A DNA stretch of 64,000 bases from Chrysopilus asiliformis (lineage: Eukaryota > Arthropoda > Insecta > Diptera > Rhagionidae): positions 20,994,161 to 21,058,160 of the forward strand of contig OZ035961.1 of the NCBI GenBank assembly GCA_964034945.1, read 5' to 3'. Position numbers and translations under genes: made by a program. The first letter of the stretch is position 1. The number at the start of each line of letters is the position of its first letter. Shown piece after piece: positions 12,689-26,078 of this stretch. The notes below the pieces were generated by a model. That model was not told the origin of the DNA, made no database searches, and saw only the letters and a list, made by a program, of their open reading frames with translations.

Positions 12689-14439
12689 GATAGCCCTCAC
12701 CTCTCCAAAATTTCAGCAAAAGGACGACTTTGAGATGGCCGAGCATGGCTCGGTTTTCCTGGTACTAAATATTATACGGAAGCGAAAATCTCGACTTTTT
12801 ACACGTTTGTGCAAACATACATAATGGAAGCTTTTGATTAAAAAAATCATAACTTAACTCGATTCGCCAATACTCCATAACTAAGGCTGTATGAAAATTC
12901 CATAAAAATATGATTCTTGCTTAACTCAAAATTTAATGTCGCGTAATATTCATGTAGATCGATAGATTAAATAATGCAAAACGGAATATTGGCATAGTAA
13001 AATTCTAAAAAAAATAAATAAATAAAAAACATAACTAGTGTCTACAAAAATTGTTGATAGTTTTTACGACATTCATATCTTCATCTCGCATAGCCATATC
13101 TAAAGAAAGTATTGATGTGTAATATGTTAGACTGTAAAAGACGACACTTTTGAGAAGTTTTGCAGCATCCTTTTATAACTTTTATTGCTTATCTGCCTAT
13201 ACTCTTGAAAACATGTTATCACATATGATGTAAAAGAACAAAATACAAAAATATGCCATCAAGACGAATTCGTCGCATATACTCGTAGAGAAGAATTTTA
13301 AAATCCTATGCCAGATCATATACGAATGTATGTATGTATATATTATTGTAAATCTAAATTGTATCGTTGTTTCGTGGTAGGAGACACTCAATCCAACGTG
13401 CTACATGTAGTGTTAAGATATCTTCTCATATCTGATTTATAGTTGATTTCATACACGTTCATATCGCTCTCAATCCAAGTATCTTCTTCACTATATTGTC
13501 GTAAAGATGTTGAATTCCACAGATCCAATATAAATATATTTGTATGGAAAATTTTATATATTATATATGAAATAATGCTCCCTTTGGCGTAAGACAACAC
13601 CAGAGACTTATACAAATATAATGTGGCTGAAATTTTTGAGGCGTTGGGGATCCAGGCATACGCAGGGTTGAGGCAGGATACGAACGTCTATATGAATATT
13701 GATGCCTACTCGGCTAGGATATGTGTCTATTGAGGTATATGTGGCATGGTAACCGACATGAATCGTTTACACTCCGCTCTGCCGCAAAAAGATTTGCTCT
13801 GTTTGCTATATATGATATTATTAAGGGAGCTTGCGTTACTTATTTTATTAGGATGGTAGAATAACATTCCATCCGGATATACCACTTTATATAAACGTGT
13901 GTATGGGATAAGCACTATATATCGATTTTATATTTTGTGTTTGTCAATTTTAATCGAATAAACAAGAGGTTAGCACTAATTTAATGTTAAAGCATAATTT
14001 TATTCCATGTATGATGGTGCCACTGTACCCGCTACGATATATTCATATTTCCATACAAAGTTTTTACAATCAGATTTCGCCAACAACATTTTGATTATGC
14101 AAACTAAGTAATTTCACAAAATTTATGAGCAGAGGTTAAATTTTGCAAATTTCACACAATTCTGTATCAGGCGATATTTACATTCTGTTACGCTTTGTTC
14201 ATGACGGAAAAAAATAAAAGTTTTAGATCCTTTCTGGTAGTAAAACTAAATAATAAAGTTTAATATGCCTAATATGAAATTTCCTGTCTCTATTCTCTAT
14301 ATTTCAGTGCTCAATTTTTGTTTAGATTTCATAGAATGATAAATTATACTGTATCAAAAAAAATATCATAAAATAATTTTAAAAAAAATAATTTGAACAT
14401 CGTTTGTAGAGGATATAAAATTGTGTCATGAATTTTTAT

Positions 14440-14880
14440 ATCCGTATGGTGAAACCAAAGGGTATATTAGATTTGCCTTACCGTTTGTAACGCTAAGATC
14501 CCGTCATCACACAAAAAAATCAATTACACCATTGTGTTTAGAATGATAAAAAAAAGTTGAATTTAGCATGTCCGTCCGTCCGTCTGTCTGTGGCGCGGAT
14601 TGCGGGCGCACGGATTGAGATAGAGGCTTGAAATTTAGCACAGAAACGGTGAATTTTATCAAAAAAGTCCAAGAACAAAAGTTATTTAGGATATCATTCT
14701 ACATAAAACTCCCATACGTCAAAATCCGATTGGAATAAATTTAAAAAAATCTTATTGGAAAGTTTGACTTCAAAGTGCAATTTTGGTACAACTGTTCGAA
14801 TTTTGATACGAATATCACCATACGGGTCTCCAGTGATTGCCAGATTGGCAATTATAGCTTTTGTTATGTTTTTTACTTGA
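14440..14880 (-). repeat. Dispersed repeat, copy inverse to 54005-54480
   Basis: The sequence runs from CCGTTTGTAACGC, through an array of CCGTCCGTCCGTCTGTCTGT and GGCGCGGATTGCGGGCGCAC, to ACGGGTCTCCAGTGATTGCC. The same blocks occur in reverse order and strand at 54005-54480. This copy lacks about 130 bp of the middle, including the poly-C stretch. It is a non-coding mobile repeat of unknown class. Confidence 0.65.
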
Positions 14881-15838
14881 CGTTTATATAGTTTTGAAAC
14901 GTAAAAATTTATAAAAATGGTTTTATTCGCCTAAGCGAAATAGAGACCTAATTAGATATTTTATATAAATATTTAAAAAAATAATTAAACAGAAAAGTTT
15001 TTGTTAGAAAAAAAGAAATGAAAGGATAATTTTGTTATCACGACTAGCTATCACGACTAGTTATCACGACTAGCGACCTCGAAATACCATTTGATGTTAA
15101 TTTACCCGAAAACTTGGAAAACAGGATATTCGCGTCATCCTCAGAGGACATTTCCTCAGATTCAAGATTCACAAACCCAAAAACATTGTTGCAAGAATGA
15201 TAAAAAAGAATACTCGCGTTGTCCTTATAGGACCTTTCAGTTCGAATTTTCAAATTTTAACATCTGAAAAAAGGATATTCGTCTTTTTCTTAATCTTCGG
15301 CCGAAGCCAAAGTCGAAACCAAAGGTTTGCATAAAAACTTAGATGAAATTTTTTTCTTGTTAAAATTAATAGAAACATTTGAAAATTTGCAAGGATTGGC
15401 ATTCCCGTCAATAATACAGGAAAATTTTCTTAACATCGCGGAAAAGTTTTTCTAACATCTAAATAATTCAACTGAAGACGGAAAACTTGCACTCCTATGG
15501 CTTTGCCAAAAAGCACTTTTATAAATTTTTGAAAACAGATGTTTTGGAAAAAATTAAGAAATTCAATTGCAATACAACTTTCAACATCAAACAAAGAAAA
15601 TCATATGTAAAACTCATTAGGAAAATATATTTTCTTTAATTTTCTTTATTTTAAGTTTCGTTTAGACATAAATTTCGTCTATTTTCATCTCGTGCGAAAA
15701 AATGTCTCGTAGAGACAGCATTTTCCAAAACATTTCTAATTTCTTGGACGAAAATCATCGAATAGAATCTGCCTGGTGTATTTTTAATAGAAACGAAATC
15801 TTATCGTGAAATATGTTGAACTGACGAGGAAATATCAC

Positions 15839-16178
15839 TGGACGCATTTAGATCGAGCTAACTTGGCACTACCAATCTGACGATGCTAAACGAGAAGTGA
15901 ACTTTCAATTTTATGCAATTATGTACAATTTATAGCCTAAAAAGGGCGCAAAGGATTAGAAAAGGCAGAAATGAAAACCAGAGGGTCCAAAGATAAGGTT
16001 AAAGTAAAAATTCAACTCACAAACAAGTTAATGTTGAAATTATATCTATGCCAGCGCCAGAAGTTAGCAGTGCCGAAATAATGCTGCTAAGGTGACAGGT
16101 AATCCTGAAGTAAAACGCATTTATATCAGTGCTACATTGAAAGAACTGCCACTTTAGCACCGGTCTAAACGCGCCCAC
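15839..16178. repeat. TIR element, 340 bp (GGGCGCrTTTAG family)
   Basis: The left end TGGACGCATTTAGATCG and the right end CGGTCTAAACGCGCCCA are inverted. Length and ends agree with the copy at 3191-3517. Its right half is closely similar to 43141-43287 (CAGCGCC.AAAGTTAGCAGTGC). Confidence 0.65.
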
Positions 16179-16514
16179 GGACGGATAAATAATTTCCGAT
16201 GATAAGCTGCCATTCACCAAATACAAATCTTGAGTTTCAGGGAAACTTGAATATCAGAAAAAAAAACGTTGATTTTAATTTTTCTTTGTTTTTATTGCTT
16301 AACGTTTAGCAGTTCATTTGCACCTACGGCTTCGGCTAAAACCTTCGGCTTAATTTTGGTCAAAGCCAAAGTTTGGCCGAAGGCGTGATTTTTAGCCGAA
16401 GTCGATTAATCGGTTGGACTCTAATTAAAAATTTTTCTAAAAAAATTTACTAAAAGAATGTAATATATTACATACATAAAACAAATTGTAAAATTTATTT
16501 ATTTAGACATCTAT

Positions 16515-16771
16515 TATATGAGGCGTTAAAAGCTAGAGTGGACCAACCCACATAATCAAGTTTTTCAGGCTTTTTCACTTTTGTACTATTATTGATTGTA
16601 AATTTTTGGAAAAAAAAATTTCTGTGGACTTTATTATTCAATGTTGAAATGTTCTTTTGTGCATCCAAACATTTTTATCTAAAAACTCATTCGCAATAGT
16701 GATTCAAACACAAAAAAATTCACGATTTCGAAATGTGGGTTGGTCCACTCTAGCTTTTAACGCTTCATATA
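16515..16771. repeat. MITE with 38-bp terminal inverted repeats
   Basis: The arms at 16515-16552 and 16734-16771 are complementary with a single mismatch; their core is GCTAGAGTGGACCAACCCAC. The element is 257 bp with an AT-rich, non-coding centre. Confidence 0.8.
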
Positions 16772-19700
16772 CGAACGTGATTTTAGAAAAAAATACAACA
16801 TTTACGGAAATCAACACATACCTATACTTATATGGTTTCCAATCAATAAGGTTACTGTAGTTGAACTCTATGGAAATAGTTTTTGTGGGTGGTTTCTATT
16901 CGATCCTTTATCCTATGCATAAATAACATGTGAACCTAATTTGCTAAAATCTTAGACACAAGTATTTCTCTAAGATACATAATTCTGTATTATACATAGA
17001 CGTTGATGTGCCCGTATGTTTCTTCGCATGCTTCAAAGGATAATTCTTGCCATGAATGGAATGGGATCCCATTAGCAACGGGTTTCATCAAGGCAACGCT
17101 TGTCATTTTATAAATTATTTTCTAGTAAACATATAGTTATTGTATTTATGCTACATAACATGTGAATTGAATATATTATCCTTTTACATTAAGGTTGAGG
17201 CTTGAGGGTTACCTTTCAAATAAGTTTACTTAATATATTGTAATTTGGCAAACTAAGTTTGTTATTATTATTGAACTATAACGGGTAATATTGTGTTTTG
17301 TTTTCATATCATATGGTTTCGCTATTAAATGAGCTATTAATCATGCAAGTGATTTCAAATGAATTTTGAATAATAATCATTTGATGGTAATGCAAATATT
17401 GTTCACATACAATTTATTATAATACCGGTATTTATAGATGAGATTTAAATGCGACTATTAAAGTGGCAATTTATGCTGGAAGATAATTATTAGAATTTAT
17501 TGGAATAGAATTTAACTGTTAAATAATATTTTGTCCCATTCGCCATTCGGGATGTCAATAAAATACGTTACGGATTTTGTCGGATGGGAGGAAGATCCGA
17601 TGCAGAGGAAAAGCAAGACGATTGGACAGCTGATTGAAGGAGGGGGGAGGGGGGTGGAGGTCAATCAAATTTTATGCACTGGGACAAATTAGTTTACTTG
17701 AGCCATGTCAATTTTTTGACAAGCAAACTATTTACCCTTCTAAACCAAACTGATAGTTTCTCCCTAAAATATTAAACACGCTAAACCAAACGAAATATTA
17801 TAGATAGATGTTAAAAAACAGCATTCACGGAGAGAAAAACAGTATATTTGACTATTTTGTAATGCTAAACCTGGAATATAAAGCTAAAAGAGTTCAAAGT
17901 CGACTATTTTTGTAAAAAATTTAACTACTTAGTAGTAAAATTTACTATTTTATGGTTAAATTGAATGTTTTTGTAATTGAAATTAACAAATTTAGCTGTA
18001 TTCCCGATTCCCCATTATAAAATAGTTACGTTAACTATTTTTACTTTCTTATACGAAGTATGTAAATTCTACGTGAAAAACAAAAATTTCATCATAACAA
18101 TACTTTCTTTACTTTCCATAAGAAAGTGAAAATCACACAAAAAACTCAAGGTTGAATATAACAAATTTTTTCTTGATAAAACCAACGACAAAAAAGTTTA
18201 CGAAACCGCAAAAGAGAGTAAGTTAAGTTTTCTTACACCTGAAATTTTACCTCATAAAAAGTGATTATTAAAATTTTATTAAAATTTTCTTATTTATAAG
18301 AAAATTGCTACCGTGTCATATGAACCACCATGAAATCCAAAAAGCCATAAATTGTATGACAATTTTTTACTAAATCTAGGTCTTGTCGGCAAAATGCCAT
18401 ATAAATTATAAAAGTTTTTTCCCCCCTTTATGATTGGCAATTCAGATTTTTTAAGCCGCAATTTTTCAAAAGCATAAACGAACAAGTTTTTCCCGTTCAT
18501 AGCTATAAAAACATCTAATTTTTATCCTTCGTTTCGTGCTCTTCGTTATACATTTGACAAATAAAAATGAAAACAAAAAGTTAAAAAAGAAGTTTTTTTT
18601 TCCCTATTTACCTAAAAACTTTTTAAGAAATGCCCTTTCTATGAGCGTTGACTTCAAGTTCTGTCGAAGAAGAAGAAAATAACACAAACGAGCAGGAGTA
18701 GGAAATGGCAGACATTTTTTTTATATCTTCATAGTTAGTTTCAGTCCATCACAAATGAGAAACGGAAGCAAAAAAGGGGTAAAGCGAAGCTTACATTTTC
18801 CTATTTGAAAAGTTTTTAAAAAAATATCCTAAGTCGCTTCAAACAGAGCAAGAAAAAAGATCTCTTAACTTTTGAAAAACTTTATGCCACCTTATGAAAA
18901 GATAAACTTTCTGATCAACGAAAAAAAATGAAAGGAAATGAAAAACTTTTCGCGAATCTTTTGGTTTTTTGACGTTGAAATCAAGATAATGATGAAGTAA
19001 AGGAAATCTGATAATTACCAAACCTTTAAGGTTTTTAATTATTTTAATTATTTCTTTTGAGTTTCAAGGAGATCAACTTTTTTTTATCATGTCTTCAAAG
19101 CAAGCAGAATATTCCACTGTAATTAGGACAACTCACACAAGAATCTTGTTTTCAGCAAAGAAACACATTTTCTAGAAGCCGATCACTTCTTTGAAATCTA
19201 TCAAAAAAATCAAAGATGAAAAGATTAAATTATCTAAACGCACAATAATGTTCACTAGCTGTAAGATTTGTACAACTGAAAAGCCGAGATAAAATTACGA
19301 ATTAAAATATTCCCAGAATTGATCGCAATTTAAGGTTTTTTTTTCTTTAAAATTTCCCCGAATTTCAAAACACTCAACTTAGCAAGAGCCAATAATCTAG
19401 TAGGTATTAGAGGTTGTTTTTCTGGCTGGCATTTCCTTCACAGTGCGGATGGTTAAAAGCGAGAGTTGTATCGCTCAATCATTCTGCTGTTGTGTCTAAG
19501 ACGTTTTTTTTTCCTCGAACTCCTAACTCCTTAAAAAAGGATACTTTGAAGATAAATCGTTCTATAGTGGGGACAAAATTTGTTATGGACTTTTAAGAAA
19601 CTTTCGCCATCGAAAAGGAATACCGAAAATGTCAATGTGATGAATATGTTTTTTTTTTTCTTTGCCCTTCACCGTTTTTTGCTAGGCTTTGGTTTTTCTA

Positions 19701-20129
19701 TGTTTAATTTCTTATCCGTGAAACAAAAAAAAAGCATTTCTGTGAAACAATTTTGTTGTTTATATTGCCGATAGCGTGATAAATCTAAATAATTGAAAAA
19801 TTAGCTCGAGGGTAATTTTTTAACATAACTGATTGTGTTTTTTTGCTAGTGTTTTTTGTATCAACATTTTTAGGAAAGAAAGACTTTTTGAAGGTCACCT
19901 AGAGAATTAAATCAAAGTTAACATCTTTTTTCAAACTTTCTGTGCACTTTTTTGTAAACAGAATTTTTGATAAAAATAGGATCAATTAAAGACTAAAGAC
20001 AACTTGTGTCTTGTTTTTAGCAGAAGAAAAAAAATCGTAGAAACACACGAAAATGGCTCAATCAATTTCAATTAAATTTTGTGCACGAGCCAAATTCTTC
20101 TTCTTCTCTATGATACTATCCAAGAAGCA

Positions 20130-20404
20130 TTTTTGTGAACCGAGACGTTACCGGCTGACTTATGTTCTTCGCACGGCATATGTTAACCGCTAACGTCACG
20201 GTTGACATAAATATAGCTTGAGTACATCTCAAGACGAGGCGGGTCTCATCAATTGAGGTTTCGCAACAATTTTTCGCCTCTGCGCGTAGCATCGCCTTCA
20301 GTCTGACATGGATTGCGAACCATGAATGAATTGTAACATTTGTAAGGTTCACATTTGTAAGGTTCACATTTGTAAGGTTCACATTTGTAAGGTTCACATT
20401 CGTA
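20130..20404 (-). repeat. SINE-like relic with 15-bp tandem tail
   Basis: Positions 20240-20340 match 34560-34650 (CAATTGAGGTTTC.CAACAATTT and ATGGATTGCGAACCATG). At the right side the unit ACATTTGTAAGGTTC is repeated about four to five times (20337-20404). Such a simple tandem tail is typical of the 3' end of some SINEs. Read as protein it gives a meaningless NLTNV repeat. Confidence 0.5.
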
Positions 20405-20565
20405 AGAGCTGTCCATAAAATACGTCAGAATAATTTTCGGCGTTCCTAAACCCCCGTCACGATTTTCTCGCGGTTTTTTGTATGGAATTTAGTACCACCG
20501 CTACACTAACGATGACCATCCATCCCCACCCTCTAAAAGTGTGACGTTTTTAATGGACATCCCCT
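20405..20565. repeat. Poly-C MITE, complete copy
   Basis: The left end AGAGCTGTCCATAAAATACG and the right end TGACGTTTTTAATGGACATC are imperfect inverted repeats, with the C-rich and TTTTTTGTATGGAATTTAGT blocks between. This is the reference copy for the family seen also at 2819, 45654, 53421 and 61302. Confidence 0.65.
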
Positions 20566-20860
20566 AAGAATTTTTACTGGTTGGTGAAATATAGATTAAA
20601 ATTCTTTTCTTACAACCTTGATTTAATCTTATTGTAAAATTTATGACAATTTTGGATCCTTTTTTTATAAAAAAGGTCATTTCTTTATTTTCAAAAGTTC
20701 CTCCGAGCTATTTTGTTAAACCCAAATCGCCATAAACCTATCGAGAGTAGTTATCTTCAACTATAAAACTTTTAAACTAAACCCAAAAAAGGATAATATC
20801 TAGATATGAGTTAAAACTTTATAAAATATGATTTATAATTTCCTATTTTTGAATTTTCAG

Positions 20861-21000
20861 ATTTGAAATTTACAATCTTCAATTCCAATCAAACGGACGA
20901 ACACAACGTTTGACTATTGATGGACCACAATCGGGAAATTGGTTTGCGGTAGCGTTTATAAGCTGGACAGATCCAAATAACGAAAGAATTGAACAGCAAG
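20861..21000 (+). CDS. TMEM8/PGAP6-family protein, exon 3
   Basis: Internal exon between GAATTTTCAG and G|GTAAAA, entering in phase 2 and leaving in phase 1. It encodes RFEIYNLQFQSNGRTQRL, then TIDGPQSGNWFAVAFISW and TDPNNERIEQQ. The GP.SG(N/D)WF.(A/V)A pattern followed by an I-E-Q-Q-G turn is the conserved block that precedes the L-x-x-S-C of the next exon in TMEM8 proteins. The Gly codon is split across the 5.8-kb intron 3. No frameshift or stop occurs. Confidence 0.87.
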
Positions 21001-21663
21001 GTAAAAACTTTTATTATTACGAGTATTTTGTTTTTAATTATATTCTAACCATGCCTCTATCCACTTACGATTTTTTATCCCAAGTAATATCTCACCGGAA
21101 TGAGATATTTTGGATAGCTAAGCATGAGATTTCATGGAATTTAATTTCTCGAGATGTTTTTGAGAAGAAAACATTTAATCGCCGTTCTTGTAATCCATGC
21201 AAAACATAAAATTTTAGAAGAAAAAACTAGCTGGCGAAAAGAAAAGGTCCTGTACCTATCTATCTATCTCTATAGATGTCTATATACACTCAAAAAAATA
21301 ATAACAAGAACCTCGTTCCTATTAACGAAATTTGTTTTGTTGAATCTCGAAAAAATTTGTTAGTTAAATTGATAAATCATTGTTTGAAAAACAAAAATTT
21401 GTGAATATAACAATATTTTTGTCATTTTGACAAAATAGGCATGGTTAATTTCACAATTACTTTATTGATTTGACAAAACATTGTAATTTTATTGATTCGA
21501 CAAACATTTGTAAGTTTATTTTTATTAAAATAGCAATTTTTTTGTTGAACAAAATTTTTCCTCCAAAAATATTTGTTGTAATGGACAATTTCTTTGTGAT
21601 TTCCACAAAAATTTTGTTTATTTAACAATGATTTTATCCATATAATTGATCATATGGATAAAA

Positions 21664-22144
21664 TCATGATTGTATATAAAAGTGAAATATCGCTGACTCT
21701 CTCATCACAGTATCTTCCGAACCATATAACCGATCGCCATGAAATTTCGCACACAGACTCATCTTACCTCATAGGTGCTCGTTAAGAAAAGGTCTTTCAA
21801 AACTCAAAACGGAAGATTCTCAAATATCCTTTCCTCTTTTTACTCAGAAAAACTGTCATTATGGAGTTTTCGAGGTCGCTGATCACGAATTTGGTGGTAT
21901 AATTTCAAAATTCGGTCCTATAAGGATAACGCAAATATCCTTTTTCTCATTTCTTCTTGGTAAAAATAACATTATGGGGTTTCCTGGGTCGCTGATCACG
22001 AATTTGTTGGTGTAGTTTCAAAATCTGAAACCGAAGGTCCTGAAGACATCACGATTTTTTTCAAAAGTTTTTTATTGGTTTTTTGGTGCAAAAAAAAAAC
22101 TTTTGCCAAAAACTTTAACCCGGCAACGACGGGTATTAAGCTAA
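21664..22144 (+). mobile_element. Non-autonomous Helitron-like element
   Basis: The 3' end is the hairpin ACCCGGCAACGACGGGT, then TATTAAG and CTAA, followed by T. This fits the Helitron rule (hairpin, CTRR, insertion between A and T). The likely 5' end TCATGATTGTATATAAAA is preceded by A. Internal blocks such as AAGGATAACGCAAATATCC and GGTCGCTGATCACGAATTTG recur in 59537-60199. There is no helicase gene. Confidence 0.65.
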
Positions 22145-24986
22145 TATTATATAAATCCTATTCCCAACCCTTTGCAATCTTGTTGTTTATAAAAATCGAC
22201 GCCTCCGTGTAAAACTTACGATAGTTGACTTACGACATTCTTCAATAGTGAATTTTTAATCCACTAAAGAATAAAACTTTTTAACTTTTTTGAGATTTTA
22301 AGGATTCACAGTTGCAGATTGTACAATTTTCTTCCAAAGTCAGCAAAAATTAACTAAAATCCTACTTTATTAATATTACAAAAACATCAAAATTTTGACA
22401 GCTCAAGAGAGATACGATAGTCTTAAATGGAGGCGCCGAAATTATCTTTTTTCGTGACTTTTTGTTGGGTGAATTTAGATCCTGCCATGTTGAATTGGGA
22501 AATGTCAGAACAACATTCCATGAAATTTCAGCAGTGAAACCTTTCATGAAACTTGTCTCTGAAATTTTTTCTCGCCACCAGCTCGAGCTCCGATTGGTCA
22601 ATCATTGGGACAAAAAAATTTCTTTGAGTAACAAATCTTCAGTGTAGACGCCTGGTAAGAGTTTATTGAAGAAATTTTGAAAAACATAAGTCAATTATGA
22701 CCACCTTATTGAAGGAAGTCCATCAGCTATAGACTCACATCATACTTTATATGTGAACAACTTATTATTTGATCAACTAGAAAAGGACACTTAGGAAAAT
22801 GTGACGAATTTTATGTGGTATTGTCAAGCACAACATTATCCACCTAATGGATATTATGAGCAAATAAATTGTAATTTATTGTTTTCTACCAACATATACC
22901 CGTTACATTGTAGATATAGAGCTATCCGTGAAATGATATAATATTATGCTTATATGATATTTTGAAAACACCATGTGGTATGAAGCCATATCACTTCAAC
23001 TTGAAATTATGTCGAGAATTCTACACACGTGCTACACCACATACATCAAGTCTAACCGAAAATTCCGAAACTAGGCAATTTCACTATCATTATATCAAAT
23101 CGTCTCCCAACCACATACAGATACTCGAAACAAAACCGAAAACTCATATGATGTAGTCAACGATGTCACTATCTACCTTTGTCTATATTGGTCAACATTT
23201 TACTAGAAATATGTGCGGTAGTCATCATCCGGATGGACCTTTTAGGTGTCCAATCTAACCAGCCACATTCCATTAACTCATGGTACAAATTTTACTAAAA
23301 TCCAACAAGAACCAAAATTGTGGAATACCATTTAGATTTAGGTCCAATAACCCAAATATATCTTAGCTCCTTCGGAGATCGTAGATTGCACATTATATGA
23401 GCTCTAGAGTTATAATATTATGAAATTATTGTGTACTCGTACACACTTGTGTCTGACCGCACAAATATATGAATTTCGTTTCAACAAACCGAATTTGTAA
23501 GATGGTTTCACACATCCACAACGACAAATAGATGAAAATCTACAACGTCGAAAGTTCATATCTTCGAATATGATTCACCAAAGGATCCTTAGAAAGCGTG
23601 TTAGAAAGGCACCGAAAAGTAAACTTTTGGGACCACACAAAGGGGGAAACCCGAATATACGAATGATTCTAATAATAATGACGATGATGAAGGCAACACA
23701 TCCAGTTCAAATATTCTCTTTTACCTCTTAGGAATCCTGAAATCTAGCAGATCTCCCAAAACAATCTCAAACTCAACTCACTTTTGAATCCATTTCCCAT
23801 TTTAATTCAATGTTGAAAACGAGACGGCAAACCGAAGGAATGAACGAAAGCTAAAGGATGTGGAGAATACACACTCCTTTTGCGAAAAGGTAATTATCTT
23901 TATCAGATATTCATGATTTTGGGATTCGTACATAGAGAAATTCATACCAAGTCGCATCGAATTGAATACATCCAGGACCTTAGGATAATTTAAGGGTAAT
24001 TGGATTAAAAATCATTCGACTTCGAATTTTATCTAATTGCATTTCAACGGCTCTCTTCCAGTATACGAGCATGTTCCACATTTTCAATTGAAAAAGTACC
24101 TTGAATTTTAAATGGGAATCTGTTGTGATTCTCTATCTCTCTCTCTCTTCAATAAGATGTTAATAAAGTCTTCGTAAAACATGTATTACAGTTAGAATAT
24201 GCATAAAGTGTACAAGTAACTTTGAACTATTCAAAAACAAATGTGTATTTTTCCGGTAACAAACGTAGATTTCCAACTCCCAGGTGGTTCATATGGGAAA
24301 TTAGAGTCTTGTTCCACTTCCACTCGCGAGAACTCACTTTTCAAAAAGGATTTCTCCCATGGCAATAGTTTCTCAATGTGTTTATAAACCGACTTTAGTA
24401 ATTTCTCATTAAATTCTCCTTTTGTGTTATAAAAGGCGAATGAAAATACATAATTCCCTTTGTGAATTCTTTAAAATTTATTAACTTAACTTAAAACCGT
24501 TTACAGAATATTTTATTTTGTTATTATATTATTTTTAATATGCTTTAATTGGGAATATGCTTTAATTGGGTAGGCCTTTTTGTTTAATTGATGACGATGT
24601 GAAAAATTTAGTTCATCGAGGCATTTGTAAAACAATTAATAATAGGAAAATTTATATTTAAAAACATTAAAAAAAAAGCCCTTACGGCAGTATGAAAGAA
24701 GTAAAATTCATAAATTGGTTTCGATAAAATAAATCATGTGTGACAAAATCTTAAGTTAAATCGTAAAAAGCTTCTTCATTTAAATGGGGCCGGGAGTAGC
24801 CCAATCAAATTGTGATGTGCGGAAAAGTCATGAAAATTTTTATTATGAACACTTTTCCTGTTTTTCAAAACTCTTATTTAGCCTACCTTGGTATCTGCCT
24901 GTTTGTCTATTTGTCAGGGTCAAATCTTGTAACCTAATTTTGTACCATTTTCACTCATCCGATTGACTTGAAACTTCTCACACATA

Positions 24987-25258
24987 CACTCAGAAAAATG
25001 TTCAGGTCAACTTTTTGTCAGGTTAACTCTGACCTTACAGAGGTTTCTGTAAGCCAGCTAGCGGTCAGAGTTAACCTATCTAAGGTCAACTCGTGCAGCT
25101 CCCAATGCCCTACTTCACCTGCTGGTGGCTTAATTTCAAAATTTCTCCGACCACAGGTCAACTCAGTTTTACTTGTCCACATGCAGGCGAACGCGCGCCT
25201 GCCCGGGGCCAATTACGCCGTATGTAGGTCGTCGAGTTAGCCTCCATTTTTCTGAGTG
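24987..25258. mobile_element. TA-flanked MITE inside a Helitron-family repeat
   Basis: The ends CACTCAGAAAAATG and CATTTTTCTGAGTG are perfect inverted repeats flanked by TA on both sides (24985-24986, 25259-25260). The inside has further palindromic AGGTCAACT and AGTTAACCT blocks. The 272-bp element is non-coding and interrupts the flanking dispersed repeat. Confidence 0.75.
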
Positions 25259-25289
25259 TACGTAACTCCGTGGACAATACAATATTTTC

Positions 25290-26010
25290 ACTACTTCGTC
25301 CTTGTAAGGATAACGAGAGATCCTGTAAGGATACCGCGATCATTCTTTTCCTCCAAGTTTCCGGAAATTTTTTTTTATACACGACTTTTTTATTTATGAC
25401 TTTGTAGTGTTTAAAAATTTTTTTTGCATATTCTGGGGGTTTTAAGGGTCGCTTACTTCGATTCCGGCATTAAAAAGTCCGTAAGGATAACGGAAGATCC
25501 TGTAAGGATAACGGAAGATCCTGTAAGGATAACGGAAGATCCTGTAAGGATAACGGAAGATCCTGTAAGGATAACGTGATTATCCCTTTCCTCACATTTT
25601 ACGGGAAAAATTTATTCTGGGGGCTTTTGGGGTCGCTAATTTCGATTATGGTCTGTAAGGATAACGAAACACCCATAAAAGACAACGCATTTAACCTTTT
25701 CCTTAAATTTTTCGAGAAAAAATCTCATCTGGAAGTTTTGGGGTCGCTGAATCCGATTCTGGAGTCAAAAAGTTCATAAAGATACCTTAAAAGCAAGGAT
25801 ATATCTGTGGTGACAAGTAGTCCTTGTAGGGATAACGAAAGATCCTGTAAAAATAACGGTATTATCATTTTCCTTCAAAAATCTCATCTGGGGGTCTTGG
25901 AGGTCGCTAATTTCGATTCTGTCATTAAGAAGTCTGTAAGGATAACGAAGGATCCAGAAAAGATAACGTGATTGTCCATTTCCTTAAATTTTTTTCGGGA
26001 AAAAATCTGA
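25290..26010. repeat. Tandem array derived from Helitron interior
   Basis: At 25481-25576 a 21-bp unit, GTAAGGATAACGGAAGATCC plus T, is repeated 4.6 times almost without change. Around it are five looser repeats of about 100-190 bp, each with GTAAGGATAACG, TTTTCCT.AAATTTTTCGGG, TCTGGGGG.TTTGGGGTCGC and ATTTCGATTCTG blocks. The same blocks, once or twice each, occur in 59537-60199 and 21664-22144. Confidence 0.7.
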
Positions 26011-26078
26011 ACAGATGCCAAAGCAGACTTAAGCCGGTTCGTTGCGGAAAAGTTAAACACGAATAATGAAACTAACTC

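Larger units (their letters stand above)
11241..20860 (+). other. Intron 2 of TMEM8-family gene (9.6 kb)
   Basis: Bounded by GTAAGT and TTTTCAG. No embedded gene is recognisable on either strand. Contents include an inverted-repeat unit (12244-12688), a dispersed repeat copy (about 14440-14880), a 12-bp triplet repeat (15035-15074), TIR elements at 15839-16178 and 16515-16771, a SINE-like relic with a 15-bp tandem tail (20130-20404) and a complete poly-C MITE (20405-20565). The blocks 13000-14100 and 17000-17500 look unique but carry no motif I recognise. Confidence 0.75.

Noticed and set aside
20116..20397. 93-codon minus-strand frame with NLTNV repeats
   Set aside because: Produced by the 15-bp tandem tail of a SINE-like repeat.
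25481..25576. Regular 21-bp repeats that might suggest a CRISPR array
   Set aside because: Units are directly adjacent with no spacers, in an insect intron, and derive from a Helitron-type repeat.
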